From assembly GCA_019636055.1 (NCBI GenBank), contig JAHBYH010000003.1:263501-327500 (forward strand): a stretch of 64,000 bases of DNA, given 5' to 3'. A program made the translations under genes and the position numbers. Shown here one piece after another: positions 1-8,311 of the stretch. Positions within the stretch are counted from its first letter, which is position 1. Each line of letters opens with the position of its first letter. The notes under the pieces are model-generated. The model made no database searches, was not told where the DNA came from, and was given only the letters and a program-made list of their open reading frames with translations. This DNA comes from Candidatus Paracaedibacteraceae bacterium. GTDB taxonomy: Bacteria; Pseudomonadota; Alphaproteobacteria; Paracaedibacterales; Paracaedibacteraceae.

Positions 1-213
1 ATCGGGGTTAGGAACAATCAAGCTAAAAAATATCATATTTTCGAAAAAGATGGCGATCTCATCCTTGAAATAAAAAAACAAACCGATGCAAATTATAAAT
101 CAAATCACCCCTGTCCCAACGACGATAAGATTAATTTATCGGATCATAATAAGATAGTTGTTTGGCACGGTAGTGCAGTTCGTACTTATGAACAAGAGAG
201 ACAGGCTGCATAA
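1..213 (+). CDS. 3' end of an unidentified gene, cut by the window edge
   Basis: Frame 1 is open from the first base to a TAA at 211-213 and gives 70 residues of a C-terminus. The peptide is hydrophilic, has no membrane segment, and ends in EQERQAA. It resembles no family I recognise. The start lies outside the window, so length and any signal peptide are unknown. An open frame of this length at a window edge could also be chance, but codon use looks like that of the neighbouring genes. Confidence 0.45.
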   Translation: MGVRNNQAKKYHIFEKDGDLILEIKKQTDANYKSNHPCPNDDKINLSDHNKIVVWHGSAVRTYEQERQAA

Positions 214-331
214 TATTGTCTCAAATAATTTCTCGTTATTGCAACTTGGCAGATTTAAGAATTCGTTACTTCTAGTATTAGAAATAGAGGGATGCTACGA
301 TTAAAATGTATTCTATTGACGGGGGGGTAAA

Positions 332-1312
332 ATGAAGCAATTTTTAGGGGTGTTTTTTTCAACATCCATAGCGTTTTCAGCGGATTATTCTGATTGTTCT
401 GATGGGTATCCATCATCACCGCCTGACACTCAGTCAGAAATAAGTAGTCGACCGAGCAGCCCATCCCAAGAAGATGAGGCTGTTTTTACATGGCATGGTC
501 TTAAAATGGGGGACGCAGCAGCAATCAGTCTTCTTTTAGATCAGAACTTGACAACAAGCGAAGTATCTATAGCTATAGAGATACTTGAAGAATTGGCATC
601 GGAAAATAATATCTATGCTCAGGAATTATTGGTTAAGTGTTGGATTTATGGAAGCTTGGGACTTGGAAACACGCAGCAGAACCAAAGTGAGCGCTTGCAA
701 CACCTTTGGACCTATGCAGAAAATAATACGCTCGTTCATCGCTATCTTATCGAAAGTTATATGGAAGGTTATTTTGGGATCAGTGTAAAGAAGAAATCTC
801 GACTGAAAAAAGCTCGACGCTTTGCTTTAGATCACTTAGATTCCCCTGGTGTTGGAGATCTTGTCATTCTGGCTTTAAAAGAAAATATGCTTGGATTCAA
901 ATCAAAACGTGAGTATTTAAAACATATTAAAGGTAGAAACGGTCGCTGGCATATTATCCCCGGAGATAAAACAGAATTAACAGCAATTGAATCCTTAGCC
1001 GAACAGCATAACTCTAGTGCTCAGGCTTTTCTAATAGAGTGCTATATGGATAGTCGCTATGGTGCTGATTTTTGGGATAAGGCACGCTTTAAACTTATTC
1101 TTGAAAAAATGGAAGCCCTAGATTCAGGAGAGAACCCACACGTAGGAGTCTTGATTTTATCAGTTTGGCAACAAAATTTACTAAATTATAGAAAAAATAG
1201 ACACGCAGAATATCTTAAAGAGTTGAGGCGTTTAAAAGGAAAGTATGGTCATCTATACGATGATGCGCCAACCCTCAGGAACTACAATCAATTTGAACTC
1301 CTTAGGGATTAA
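332..1312 (+). CDS. secreted helical-repeat (Sel1/TPR-like) protein of unknown function
   Basis: A 326-residue protein with a short Sec signal peptide (about residues 1-17, ending FSA) followed by a Ser/Pro-rich linker (about 25-50) and a helical region. The body has repeating helix pairs in which motifs such as AIEILEELASENNIYAQELL and AIESLAEQHNSSAQAFLIEC recur with the same spacing, as in Sel1/TPR-like solenoids. Such solenoids usually mediate protein binding. The start is supported by a very G-rich stretch (GGGGGGG) just upstream of the ATG. The TAA stop lies in the left terminal inverted repeat of the element at 1310-1455, so the natural C-terminus may have been altered by that insertion. 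Export and a protein-binding role are inferred; no specific function can be given. Confidence 0.75.
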   Translation: MKQFLGVFFSTSIAFSADYSDCSDGYPSSPPDTQSEISSRPSSPSQEDEAVFTWHGLKMGDAAAISLLLDQNLTTSEVSIAIEILEELASENNIYAQELLVKCWIYGSLGLGNTQQNQSERLQHLWTYAENNTLVHRYLIESYMEGYFGISVKKKSRLKKARRFALDHLDSPGVGDLVILALKENMLGFKSKREYLKHIKGRNGRWHIIPGDKTELTAIESLAEQHNSSAQAFLIECYMDSRYGADFWDKARFKLILEKMEALDSGENPHVGVLILSVWQQNLLNYRKNRHAEYLKELRRLKGKYGHLYDDAPTLRNYNQFELLRD

Positions 1313-1455
1313 CGACAGTTCGACATAAGAAGGTCTATCCAGCAATAGAATCCGTCATCCTCGACGAGCAAAGCTAAGGTTTTCTAGCGAAACACTAGCT
1401 TTGCTCGTCGGAGATGACGAACCTGTCTGATCTTTCTTATATCGAACTCACGTTA
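1309..1455. repeat. terminal-inverted-repeat element, copy A (MITE/REP-like)
   Basis: The ends form an imperfect inverted repeat of about 22 bp: left TAACGACAGTTCGACATAAG..., right (reverse complement) TAACGTGAGTTCGATATAAG..., with three differences. Inside is a perfect 14-bp palindrome, GACGAGCAAAGCTA at 1363-1376 against its complement at 1396-1409. The segment 1332-1358 is repeated in reverse orientation in copy B near 44655-44681 with about 25 of 27 bases identical. There is no coding capacity. The element directly follows, and supplies the stop codon to, the preceding gene. Confidence 0.75.
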
Positions 1456-1548
1456 GGGGTTATGTTGGATAAAAATTATTTGTTGTACCTTAAGGGTTTT
1501 TTAATCCTGTTCTGATACAGTGAAGGTCTAACAGGGAGACAAGTCAAG

Positions 1549-2745
1549 ATGACTAACAATGTTTGTGTCGCTTCCGATTCTTCAGAAACCCAAGAAAGCA
1601 TAATTGATTATTTATTGAAAATTAAACCGGCTGGTGCTGCCTTCCATGCTGTTATGTTTAATATGTCTAAACTTTTGCCTTTTAATCGTGAGCCGGCAAA
1701 AATTGAAGTTGCTCTTGCGGAAGTGAACCGAATATTTCTTCCGCTAAAGGCAAAAGTTTATAAATTGCTTAATCATAATATTGTCTGCATTATTGAAAAA
1801 CAACCAATCATCTCAATTGAACGAGCCATATCACAGTTTAAACGTACGTTACCCATTGATCCTATTTTATCAGATGCGTTAAGAAAAGATGTTTTCTGCC
1901 AATTATTTGATCTCGGTTTACGGTGGCGAGATCTTGATGATATCGTGCAGGACATTGAAAATGATCCTTTGTTTAGGATCCGGAAGCAAGATGTGGACGG
2001 TAACTCTGTAACAATGATTGATCGGGGGATTGATAGCGAGACATTAAACAGTTTGGACCGAATTATTAGTGGATCAGATTTGCGACCTTATTTAAAAAGA
2101 CAGTCTATTTTTTGGTATGATGGTAAAGAAAAACCCCATAAGATTGCAAGCCATCTTTTCCTATCTGTACAAAAGATCCAAGAGAAATTGGCGATTAATG
2201 AATCAATAACAGCCAACATTTGGTTGTTTAAACATTTAACAACAATCCTTGATAAGCAGACACTCACGATAATGAAAGAGTTATTGATGGCTCATTCTAT
2301 TGAGAGTCTCCATGCCAATATAAACCTGAGGACAATTATATCCTCAAATTTTTACCGATTTTTTGATTATTACGAAAAACAAAAACCATTGTCTTTTTGT
2401 ATCGATATTGTCGATTATATGGCGCATCCGGAAGCAATGCTTTTCGCGAGAGAACTTCTTAGAAAAAAAGATTGTCGGTTAATTTTAAGCGGGATAACCG
2501 CGGATCATATACGTGTTTTAAATTTTGAAAAAGTTCCTGCAAGCTTGTTTAAATTAAAGTGGAGTAACGGAATTATAGAGAACAAAACCTTAATAAGGGA
2601 TCTTATTGATGTTTTCGGTGCCTATAAATTTATTTTGCATCAGTGTTCAACCGAGCGAGAAATTCTAGAGGGTCTTGACTGTGGAATCGAACAATTCCAA
2701 GGATTTGGGATAGAAAAATTACTTGACGCAAAAAATCTAGTTTAG
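1549..2745 (+). CDS. degenerate EAL-like domain protein
   Basis: A 398-residue soluble protein without signal peptide or membrane segment. The C-terminal third resembles the end of EAL (cyclic-di-GMP phosphodiesterase) domains: a conserved order of 'KLKW...', then a strand before 'CSTEREILEGLDCGIEQFQG', matching the family's closing 'E...l...GI..fQG' pattern. The catalytic EAL triad and the metal-binding residues are not visible, so hydrolysis is unlikely and a binding or scaffold role is more plausible. The N-terminal half (about 1-150) is not assigned. A purine-rich GGGAG stretch lies about 12 nt upstream of the ATG. It is convergent with rsh, with only 4 nt between the stops. The family call is by pattern and is moderate. 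Confidence 0.55.
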   Translation: MTNNVCVASDSSETQESIIDYLLKIKPAGAAFHAVMFNMSKLLPFNREPAKIEVALAEVNRIFLPLKAKVYKLLNHNIVCIIEKQPIISIERAISQFKRTLPIDPILSDALRKDVFCQLFDLGLRWRDLDDIVQDIENDPLFRIRKQDVDGNSVTMIDRGIDSETLNSLDRIISGSDLRPYLKRQSIFWYDGKEKPHKIASHLFLSVQKIQEKLAINESITANIWLFKHLTTILDKQTLTIMKELLMAHSIESLHANINLRTIISSNFYRFFDYYEKQKPLSFCIDIVDYMAHPEAMLFARELLRKKDCRLILSGITADHIRVLNFEKVPASLFKLKWSNGIIENKTLIRDLIDVFGAYKFILHQCSTEREILEGLDCGIEQFQGFGIEKLLDAKNLV

Positions 2746-2749
2746 TGGC

Positions 2750-4876
2750 TTAGATACGTTCAACATTATTGGTTATTGATAATGTGCGAACACTGGCAAT
2801 TACTGTATTAAGATGTGTTGTATCTTTAACTTCAATATCAACAATTATATCCCAAAAATCAGGAGTACGGTTTGTTACTTTGATATTAATAATATTACCG
2901 GCTTGCTTGGATATTGCCGTTGAGAAAGCTGACAAACTGCCTGTTTTATTGAGAAACGTTGCTTTTAGGCGGCCGACAAATTTCTCATCCGTTTTTTGTT
3001 TGCCCCAATCTAAATCAAGGATACGATTAGGGTCAGAGAATGCCTTTAAGACATCACAGTCTGTCGTATGGATGGTAATTCCCTTGCCTGTTTTGACAAT
3101 ACCTGCGATATGGTCTCCGGGTAACGGATGACAGCATCCAGCATATCGAACAGCCATCCCGTCAATGAGTCCCCCAATAGAGAAACTATGAGATTCTACC
3201 GATACCTCTTTCTCTTTCTTTGGTTTAGATTCGCCCTGTTCTTGTTTAAATAAGGGATAACATACATGAATAACATCGTGAACGGAAAGAGTCCCCTCTC
3301 CTACGCTGGCATATAAATCCTCAAGGGCAATTTGTTTTAACTGTTCTATCGCTGGCTTAAGGATTTTTTCACCAAAATCAAGATGAGCTTGCTTGAATGA
3401 TTTTTGAAGAATGCTTTTACCGAGCTCACTAAATTGTTCACGACGTTGCTGACGAACGAATTTGCGGATATGAGACCGAGCTTTCCCTGTAACAACAAAC
3501 CTTTCCCACATTGGCGAAGGATTCTGTGTCTTAGAGGTAATAACATCAACTTGGTCCCCGTTATTCAGAATCGTCCTAAGAGGCATCAATCTGCCATTAA
3601 TCTTAGCGGCTGTAATGTGATCACCTATTTTAGAGTGAACAGCATAAGCAAAATCGACAGGTGTTGCGCCACTTGGTAATTGAATCAAATCCCCTTTTGG
3701 GGTAAAACAAAAAACCTGATCTTGAAACATTTCAAGTTTTGTATTTTCAAGGAATTCTTCTGGATTAGATGCTTGATCTAAAATATCAAGCAAACCACGA
3801 AGCCACGCATATTGGCGTCCCTCGTGTGAGGCGCCCTGTTTGTATTGCCAGTGGGATGCGATACCATATTCAGCAATTCGGTGCATTTCTTCTGTGCGAA
3901 TTTGCACTTCAATACGACTGTTATACGGGCCAATTAATCCTGTATGAAGTGATTGGTAACCGTTTGGTTTTGGTGTGGAGATATAGTCTTTGAATCGTCC
4001 GGGCAGCACCAAATAGGCATTATGAACGGCCCCTAAAGCTTGATAAACTTCGGGCATTGTTCCGACAACAATGCGAAAAGCCATAATATCTGACAATTGT
4101 TCAAAAGCAACCCGCTTGTGCTGCATTTTTTTCCAAATAGAATATGGGGTCTTTTGCCGTCCGTTCACTTGGAAATTATTTAGACCATACGAAGTTAGAA
4201 CCTTCTGCATATCGTCAATAATTGCTTCGACTGTATAGTCTGCATTCTCATACAAAAAACTTAATCGACTTTGGACGGATTCCCGTGCTTCCGGGTTAAT
4301 AATACCAAAGGCAATATCTTCGAATTCATCCTTCAAATATTGCATACCCATGCGTTCAGCAAGGGGTGCATAAATCTCAATGGTTTCGCGGGCAACCCGT
4401 TTACGTTTTTCCACAGAACTCACATGGTGTAATGTCCGCATGTTATGAAGGCGGTCTGCTAGCTTAACAATGAGAACACGAATGTCTGTCGACATTGCCA
4501 AAACAAGTTTACGTAAGTTTTCTGCTTGTTTTGTATGCTCAGATTGAAGCTGTAATTGCGATAGCTTGGTTACTCCATCCACAAGATTGGCAACGTCCGG
4601 GCCAAATTCTTTTTCTATGTCAGCCAACGTGACTAAAGTATCTTCGACAGTATCATGAAGAAGGCCAGTAATAACGGTTGATAAATCTAATTTTAATTCT
4701 GCAAGAATTTCAGCAACAGCAAGTGGATGTGTGTAATAAGGATCACCCGACGCTCTGAGCTGTGAACCGTGAGCTTGCATACAAAACGCGTAGGCGCGCC
4801 TCAGTTTGTCTTGATCGGCTGTGGGGTTCGATTGGATGACTTTTTCTAGTAATTCTTCAAGCTGCCTATTCATCAT
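2750..4876 (-). CDS. rsh: bifunctional (p)ppGpp synthetase/hydrolase, Rsh family
   Basis: A 708-residue RelA/SpoT homologue that makes and degrades the alarmone (p)ppGpp in the stringent response. The N-terminal HD hydrolase domain is intact: H50, the HD pair at about 74-75 and the ED pair at about 78-79 (LLHDTVEDT). The synthetase domain follows at about 230-350 with RFKDYISTPKPNGYQSLHT and EYGIASHW, then a TGS domain (about 385-445, FCFTPKGDLIQLPSGATPVD) and a C-terminal ACT domain (about 640-708). Length and domain order are those of the long alphaproteobacterial Rsh, which is normally the only long RelA/SpoT protein in the cell. With HD residues and synthetase motifs both present, it is likely bifunctional. 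The start could be either of two adjacent ATGs. NDUFA12 lies 35 nt upstream on the same strand. Confidence 0.95.
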   Translation of the reverse strand: MMNRQLEELLEKVIQSNPTADQDKLRRAYAFCMQAHGSQLRASGDPYYTHPLAVAEILAELKLDLSTVITGLLHDTVEDTLVTLADIEKEFGPDVANLVDGVTKLSQLQLQSEHTKQAENLRKLVLAMSTDIRVLIVKLADRLHNMRTLHHVSSVEKRKRVARETIEIYAPLAERMGMQYLKDEFEDIAFGIINPEARESVQSRLSFLYENADYTVEAIIDDMQKVLTSYGLNNFQVNGRQKTPYSIWKKMQHKRVAFEQLSDIMAFRIVVGTMPEVYQALGAVHNAYLVLPGRFKDYISTPKPNGYQSLHTGLIGPYNSRIEVQIRTEEMHRIAEYGIASHWQYKQGASHEGRQYAWLRGLLDILDQASNPEEFLENTKLEMFQDQVFCFTPKGDLIQLPSGATPVDFAYAVHSKIGDHITAAKINGRLMPLRTILNNGDQVDVITSKTQNPSPMWERFVVTGKARSHIRKFVRQQRREQFSELGKSILQKSFKQAHLDFGEKILKPAIEQLKQIALEDLYASVGEGTLSVHDVIHVCYPLFKQEQGESKPKKEKEVSVESHSFSIGGLIDGMAVRYAGCCHPLPGDHIAGIVKTGKGITIHTTDCDVLKAFSDPNRILDLDWGKQKTDEKFVGRLKATFLNKTGSLSAFSTAISKQAGNIINIKVTNRTPDFWDIIVDIEVKDTTHLNTVIASVRTLSITNNVERI

Positions 4877-4911
4877 TAGTATTATCCTAAAGAAAAAACT
4901 AGTTTATCCCG

Positions 4912-5250
4912 TTATTGAGGTGTCCAAGCTTCATAATTTTGCTTTTCAATGGGCTTGTAATACCCTTTTGGCCGATAGGCATAGACAGTCCCAGTCAAAT
5001 TGCGTTGATGGGGTTTTTCCCAATAATAGCGTTTGCGGGGTTGGGGCGGTTCGGGATTTGTGTGGTGCAACCAACCGTGCCAGTCTGCCGGAACTTTCGA
5101 TGCTTCAATTTCACCATTATAAATGACCCAACGGCGAAAAATACCACGACCACCCTTTTTTTTATCCTGATAATATTTATTACCAAATTCGTCTTCGCCA
5201 ATTAATTGGCCACGCCACCAAGTAAAAAGAATTGTTCCGATATCTGTCAT
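4912..5250 (-). CDS. NADH:ubiquinone oxidoreductase NDUFA12-type subunit
   Basis: A 112-residue homologue of the 17.2-kDa accessory subunit of respiratory complex I (NDUFA12/B17.2). This subunit is restricted to alphaproteobacteria and mitochondria and is needed for complex I assembly or stability. Diagnostic patterns are TWWRGQLIGEDEFGNKYYQ at the N-terminus, RRWVIYNGEIEASKVPADWH in the middle, and the WLHH segment followed by Pro-rich sequence. It has no signal peptide and is expected on the cytoplasmic face of the inner membrane. The genes for the core nuo subunits are not in this window. Confidence 0.93.
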   Translation of the reverse strand: MTDIGTILFTWWRGQLIGEDEFGNKYYQDKKKGGRGIFRRWVIYNGEIEASKVPADWHGWLHHTNPEPPQPRKRYYWEKPHQRNLTGTVYAYRPKGYYKPIEKQNYEAWTPQ

Positions 5251-5448
5251 GACACCCTCACGTCATATATATTTATTTAAATTGTACTCGATTTATCGGA
5301 TCAAAAGCAATGCACTTGGCAATAATGACTCATTTAAATCCAGCTGAGGGGGGACAAACGGTGTTGATCTTTTATGGCTTGCTTCCTCAGTGCATATCAT
5401 TTTAACTATGCTCTTTTTTGATGTGCTTTTGGATGCAACGCATCAAAA

Positions 5449-6141
5449 TTAAATTTCTATGAGGATGAGAGTGCTTGCAGCAACGGCTGCTGTTTCTGCG
5501 CGCAGGATATTTTTTCCTAGACTAAGATGCTCAACAAAGGGCTGTCTTTTCAAGATGTTGACCTCATCAGGGTGTAATCCGCCTTCCGGGCCAACAAGAA
5601 TAGCTGTGCCTGAGGTAAAATCAGGACGAGATTCTGACGGTAGTCGTTCAAAACAAACGTACATTTTTCTGTGCGGATCCCAACTAGACAAAACTTGTTC
5701 TAATTTTTTTAAAGGATGAATGAACGGGACAGAAAGCCGTTCGCATTGTTGGGCGGCATCTGTGGCAATTCGTTGAAGCTTTTCTATGTTGACCTTGTGA
5801 ATATTGCCATGCTGCATGATGACAGGCTGAAACTCGGTAACACCAATTTCTGTACATTTTTCAATCAGATAGTGCAGCGCATCATTCTTGATGGGGCAAA
5901 AGACCAGGGTTAGCTGTTTCTCTGTTTCGGGCTGTCGAACGTTTTTACCAATTAAAACATCTACTTTTGATTTTGTCAGAACGGCAAGTGTTGCCTCAAA
6001 CTCGCCAAACCCTTGGTTAAAAAGATTTAGAGTATCACCAATAGAATACCTGAGTACATTCCTTAAGTAATGGATATGTTCATCTGCTAGGGATACAGTT
6101 AGACCCGGTACCAGAGAATCAGGATAATATAGTCGTGTCAT
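5449..6141 (-). CDS. rsmE: 16S rRNA m3U1498 methyltransferase
   Basis: A 230-residue SPOUT-fold methyltransferase that methylates N3 of U1498 in 16S rRNA. Family marks are an N-terminal PUA-like domain (HYLRNVLRYSIGD), the central IEKCTEIGVTEFQPVI segment, and the C-terminal knot with LVGPEGGLHPDEV and LGKNILRAETA. Its ATG overlaps the TAA of recR by one base, so the two are probably translationally coupled. It is the last gene of the CBP3-DUF177-recR-rsmE operon. Confidence 0.95.
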   Translation of the reverse strand: MTRLYYPDSLVPGLTVSLADEHIHYLRNVLRYSIGDTLNLFNQGFGEFEATLAVLTKSKVDVLIGKNVRQPETEKQLTLVFCPIKNDALHYLIEKCTEIGVTEFQPVIMQHGNIHKVNIEKLQRIATDAAQQCERLSVPFIHPLKKLEQVLSSWDPHRKMYVCFERLPSESRPDFTSGTAILVGPEGGLHPDEVNILKRQPFVEHLSLGKNILRAETAAVAASTLILIEI

Positions 6142-6734
6142 TAGGCACTCCTGCGACCCTGGAAGGCTGTGAACAGTGTTCCTTCATCCAGATAATCCAG
6201 CTCACCACCAATCGGAACACCATGGGCAAGCGTTGTGACAGTGGCTCCCATCGGTTTTAAGAGTTCAGTCAAGTAATGGATTGTTGTTTGTCCGTCAACT
6301 GTTGCATTCAAAGCTAGAATCACTTCGGTTATTTGACTTTTTGCAACTCTTTCTACTAGGCTTTGAATGGCAAGTTGTTGTGGTCCGACCCCATCAATCG
6401 CGGATAAAACACCTCCTAGAACGTGGTACATGCCCTTAAATGTATTAACCCGTTCCATGGCCCATAAATCAGCCACATCTTGAACAACGCAGAGTTGTTG
6501 CGGATCTCGTTTCGGGTCGGTGCATATACTACACGGGTCGGTTGCATCAAGGGCAAGGCAAATATGACAGGTTTTTACTTTTTGTTCGGCATCAAGCATA
6601 ACTTGAATTAAGGGGCGAAAAGCTTTTTCGCGTTTTTTCAAAAGATGCAAGGCTACTCGGCGACCGGAGCGTGGACCAAGCCCCGGTAGTTTGCTAAGAT
6701 GCTGAATTAGAAGTTGGATTTCCGGACTATTCAC
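6141..6734 (-). CDS. recR: recombination mediator RecR
   Basis: A 197-residue RecR, part of the RecFOR system that loads RecA on gapped DNA. It shows the N-terminal helix-hairpin-helix (LSKLPGLGPRSGRRVALHLL), the four-cysteine zinc motif at about 57-72 (CHICLALDATDPCSIC), and a TOPRIM domain (LCVVQDVADLWAMER; VILALNATVDGQTT). Length is normal. It starts 2 nt after the DUF177 gene and overlaps rsmE by one base, showing a tight operon. RecR is usually paired with a YbaB protein, which is not seen here. Confidence 0.96.
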   Translation of the reverse strand: MNSPEIQLLIQHLSKLPGLGPRSGRRVALHLLKKREKAFRPLIQVMLDAEQKVKTCHICLALDATDPCSICTDPKRDPQQLCVVQDVADLWAMERVNTFKGMYHVLGGVLSAIDGVGPQQLAIQSLVERVAKSQITEVILALNATVDGQTTIHYLTELLKPMGATVTTLAHGVPIGGELDYLDEGTLFTAFQGRRSA

Positions 6735-6736
6735 GG

Positions 6737-7261
6737 TTATTTCTGTCCCTTTAATGCATTCAGGGCATCAAACGGATTAGGCTTTTCAGAAGCCGCTTCT
6801 CCGTCGATCGTTTCAATTTCGATGTCTGCGCGCGGATAAGGATTTAATTCTAATGACAGGTATTGTGCTGTTACTTCACCGAAATCGATCTCATTATTCT
6901 GATAGAATTCAAGATCATACTCTTTTTCAGCTTCGGTATGCCAATCCATATCATCATGGAATCGATCTTCATCCCCTTCGACGAGACTAAGTTTAAACTC
7001 AAACTCTAAATGATCAGGCACTTCTGCAAGGGTTGCAATGCAGGCTTGAACGACATCAGCAATAACTTTTGCATAAACCTCAAAGTCCCCATTATGGTCA
7101 GACTTGCGGATCTCAAGCAAAGCGCCTAACTTTTCGACGCGCAAGAGATCAAAACGAGCAGCCAGAGCTGTTAGTTCTTCTGTAGTGGCGGTGACTTCAT
7201 ATTTATAGGGTAGCTGCCCTACTTTATCTAAATTAAACACTCTACTAAATTCAGGTACCAT
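6737..7261 (-). CDS. DUF177 (YceD-like) protein
   Basis: A 174-residue acidic, cytosolic protein of the DUF177/YceD family. The family is linked by gene context to ribosomal protein L32 and lipid synthesis genes, and plant and bacterial members are tied to 23S rRNA accumulation. Recognisable parts are the N-terminal PEFSRVFNLDKVGQLPYKYE, the central CIATLAEVPDHLEFEFKLSL (this family has a conserved C at this point), and the acidic 'EYDLEFYQNNEIDFGEVTAQ' run. It lies 9 nt after the CBP3 gene. Where most alphaproteobacteria continue with plsX, this operon continues with recR. Confidence 0.85.
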   Translation of the reverse strand: MVPEFSRVFNLDKVGQLPYKYEVTATTEELTALAARFDLLRVEKLGALLEIRKSDHNGDFEVYAKVIADVVQACIATLAEVPDHLEFEFKLSLVEGDEDRFHDDMDWHTEAEKEYDLEFYQNNEIDFGEVTAQYLSLELNPYPRADIEIETIDGEAASEKPNPFDALNALKGQK

Positions 7262-7270
7262 TTTTTATTC

Positions 7271-7774
7271 CTAGTTAAAGCACAACAGCTGAATATCATT
7301 TTGCGAGTTCAGGACGTTCAGCTGCTCTTTTATATACGCACCTAGTTTTTTCGATGCATCGTTGTATTCATTATTACCGTCATAAACGTTTCTGTAAATA
7401 GCTTGTTCCAGAGAATTGTTATCCAGAGCTGTATCATAGGCGACCAAACGTCCAAAAAAACCTTCAACAAAGCGTTTAAAGTTTTTATCGATTCCTTTTT
7501 CACTCAACCGTGCATTGCGCAGGCTATGATCCATGTCTTCAACAAATAGATCGACGAGTTCTTGGCTAATTTCAGCTGATTGAGTACTGGTATCTTTTTT
7601 AAGGCGACGCAGCATCATAAACAAAAATAAGGACAAAACTTCAAAGCGCCCGAGAACCTCGTCGTTAATAGAATAATCTTGATAGATAACCGGGTTTTTG
7701 ACTCGATCAACGCAGGTTGCATACAATTTTACGGCAATTTCTTTGGCTGGGGAATTTGTTTTTTTCCAAAACAT
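7271..7774 (-). CDS. ubiquinol-cytochrome c chaperone (CBP3 family)
   Basis: A 167-residue protein of the CBP3/ubiquinol-cytochrome c chaperone family, which assists assembly of the cytochrome bc1 complex. I place the start at 7774, not at 7840, because this ATG has a GGAG seven bases upstream and begins the conserved part (MFWKKTNSPAKEIAVKLYAT). The family's SINDEVLGRFEVLSLFLFMM and MDHSLRNARLSEKGIDKNFK segments are present. It heads an operon with DUF177, recR and rsmE and is divergent from bamE, an arrangement conserved in alphaproteobacteria. Confidence 0.88.
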   Translation of the reverse strand: MFWKKTNSPAKEIAVKLYATCVDRVKNPVIYQDYSINDEVLGRFEVLSLFLFMMLRRLKKDTSTQSAEISQELVDLFVEDMDHSLRNARLSEKGIDKNFKRFVEGFFGRLVAYDTALDNNSLEQAIYRNVYDGNNEYNDASKKLGAYIKEQLNVLNSQNDIQLLCFN

Positions 7775-7858
7775 TATAGCTCCATACTTGACTTTAGTGT
7801 CATCTCGTGCAAATTCTAGGATGAAGAACAAACATATCAACTTTGAGTTAACTATACG

Positions 7859-8311
7859 ATGAATCGTACACTTATTCCTACAGTTATTTTATCGACTTTT
7901 GTTACAGGATGCAGTCCGACAGTTGACAATCGCGGCTATGAAAACGACAACCGGGACTTTACTAAGATTATTCCGGGCAAAACAACACGTGATTTCGTTG
8001 AAGAAAATTACGGCAGCCCATCCACAATCAGCGCGTTTAAACCTGAGACATGGTATTATATCTCTAAGCAAACAGAAACAAAGGCCTTTTTTACCCCAGT
8101 TACAACAGACTTAATTTCATACGAAGTTATTTTCAATGATTCAGGGATCGTTTCTAAGGTTATGGAACGTAAAGGAGAGCATGTACGTGAAATAACCCCT
8201 GTAAAACGAGAGACACCATCAGCTGGTCATCAATCAGGCTTACTGAGAGAAGTATTCAGCAACTTTGGTAAGATTTCAGGTAAGAGCACGTCCAGAACTG
8301 GAACCCCTTAA
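7859..8311 (+). CDS. bamE: outer membrane assembly lipoprotein BamE
   Basis: A 150-residue SmpA/OmlA (BamE) lipoprotein, a small subunit of the BAM machine that inserts beta-barrels into the outer membrane. The N-terminus is a lipoprotein signal with lipobox VTGC (Cys at about 18). The conserved body has KIIPGKTTRDFVEENYGSPS followed by 'TWYYIS', the family signature. The stop overlaps the 3' end of the convergent LRR pseudogene by 4 nt. Position next to CBP3-DUF177 is typical for alphaproteobacteria. Confidence 0.92.
   Translation: MNRTLIPTVILSTFVTGCSPTVDNRGYENDNRDFTKIIPGKTTRDFVEENYGSPSTISAFKPETWYYISKQTETKAFFTPVTTDLISYEVIFNDSGIVSKVMERKGEHVREITPVKRETPSAGHQSGLLREVFSNFGKISGKSTSRTGTP

Noticed and set aside
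2769-3131. 120-codon frame antisense to rsh
   Set aside because: Inside the conserved ACT-domain region of rsh; no independent evidence.
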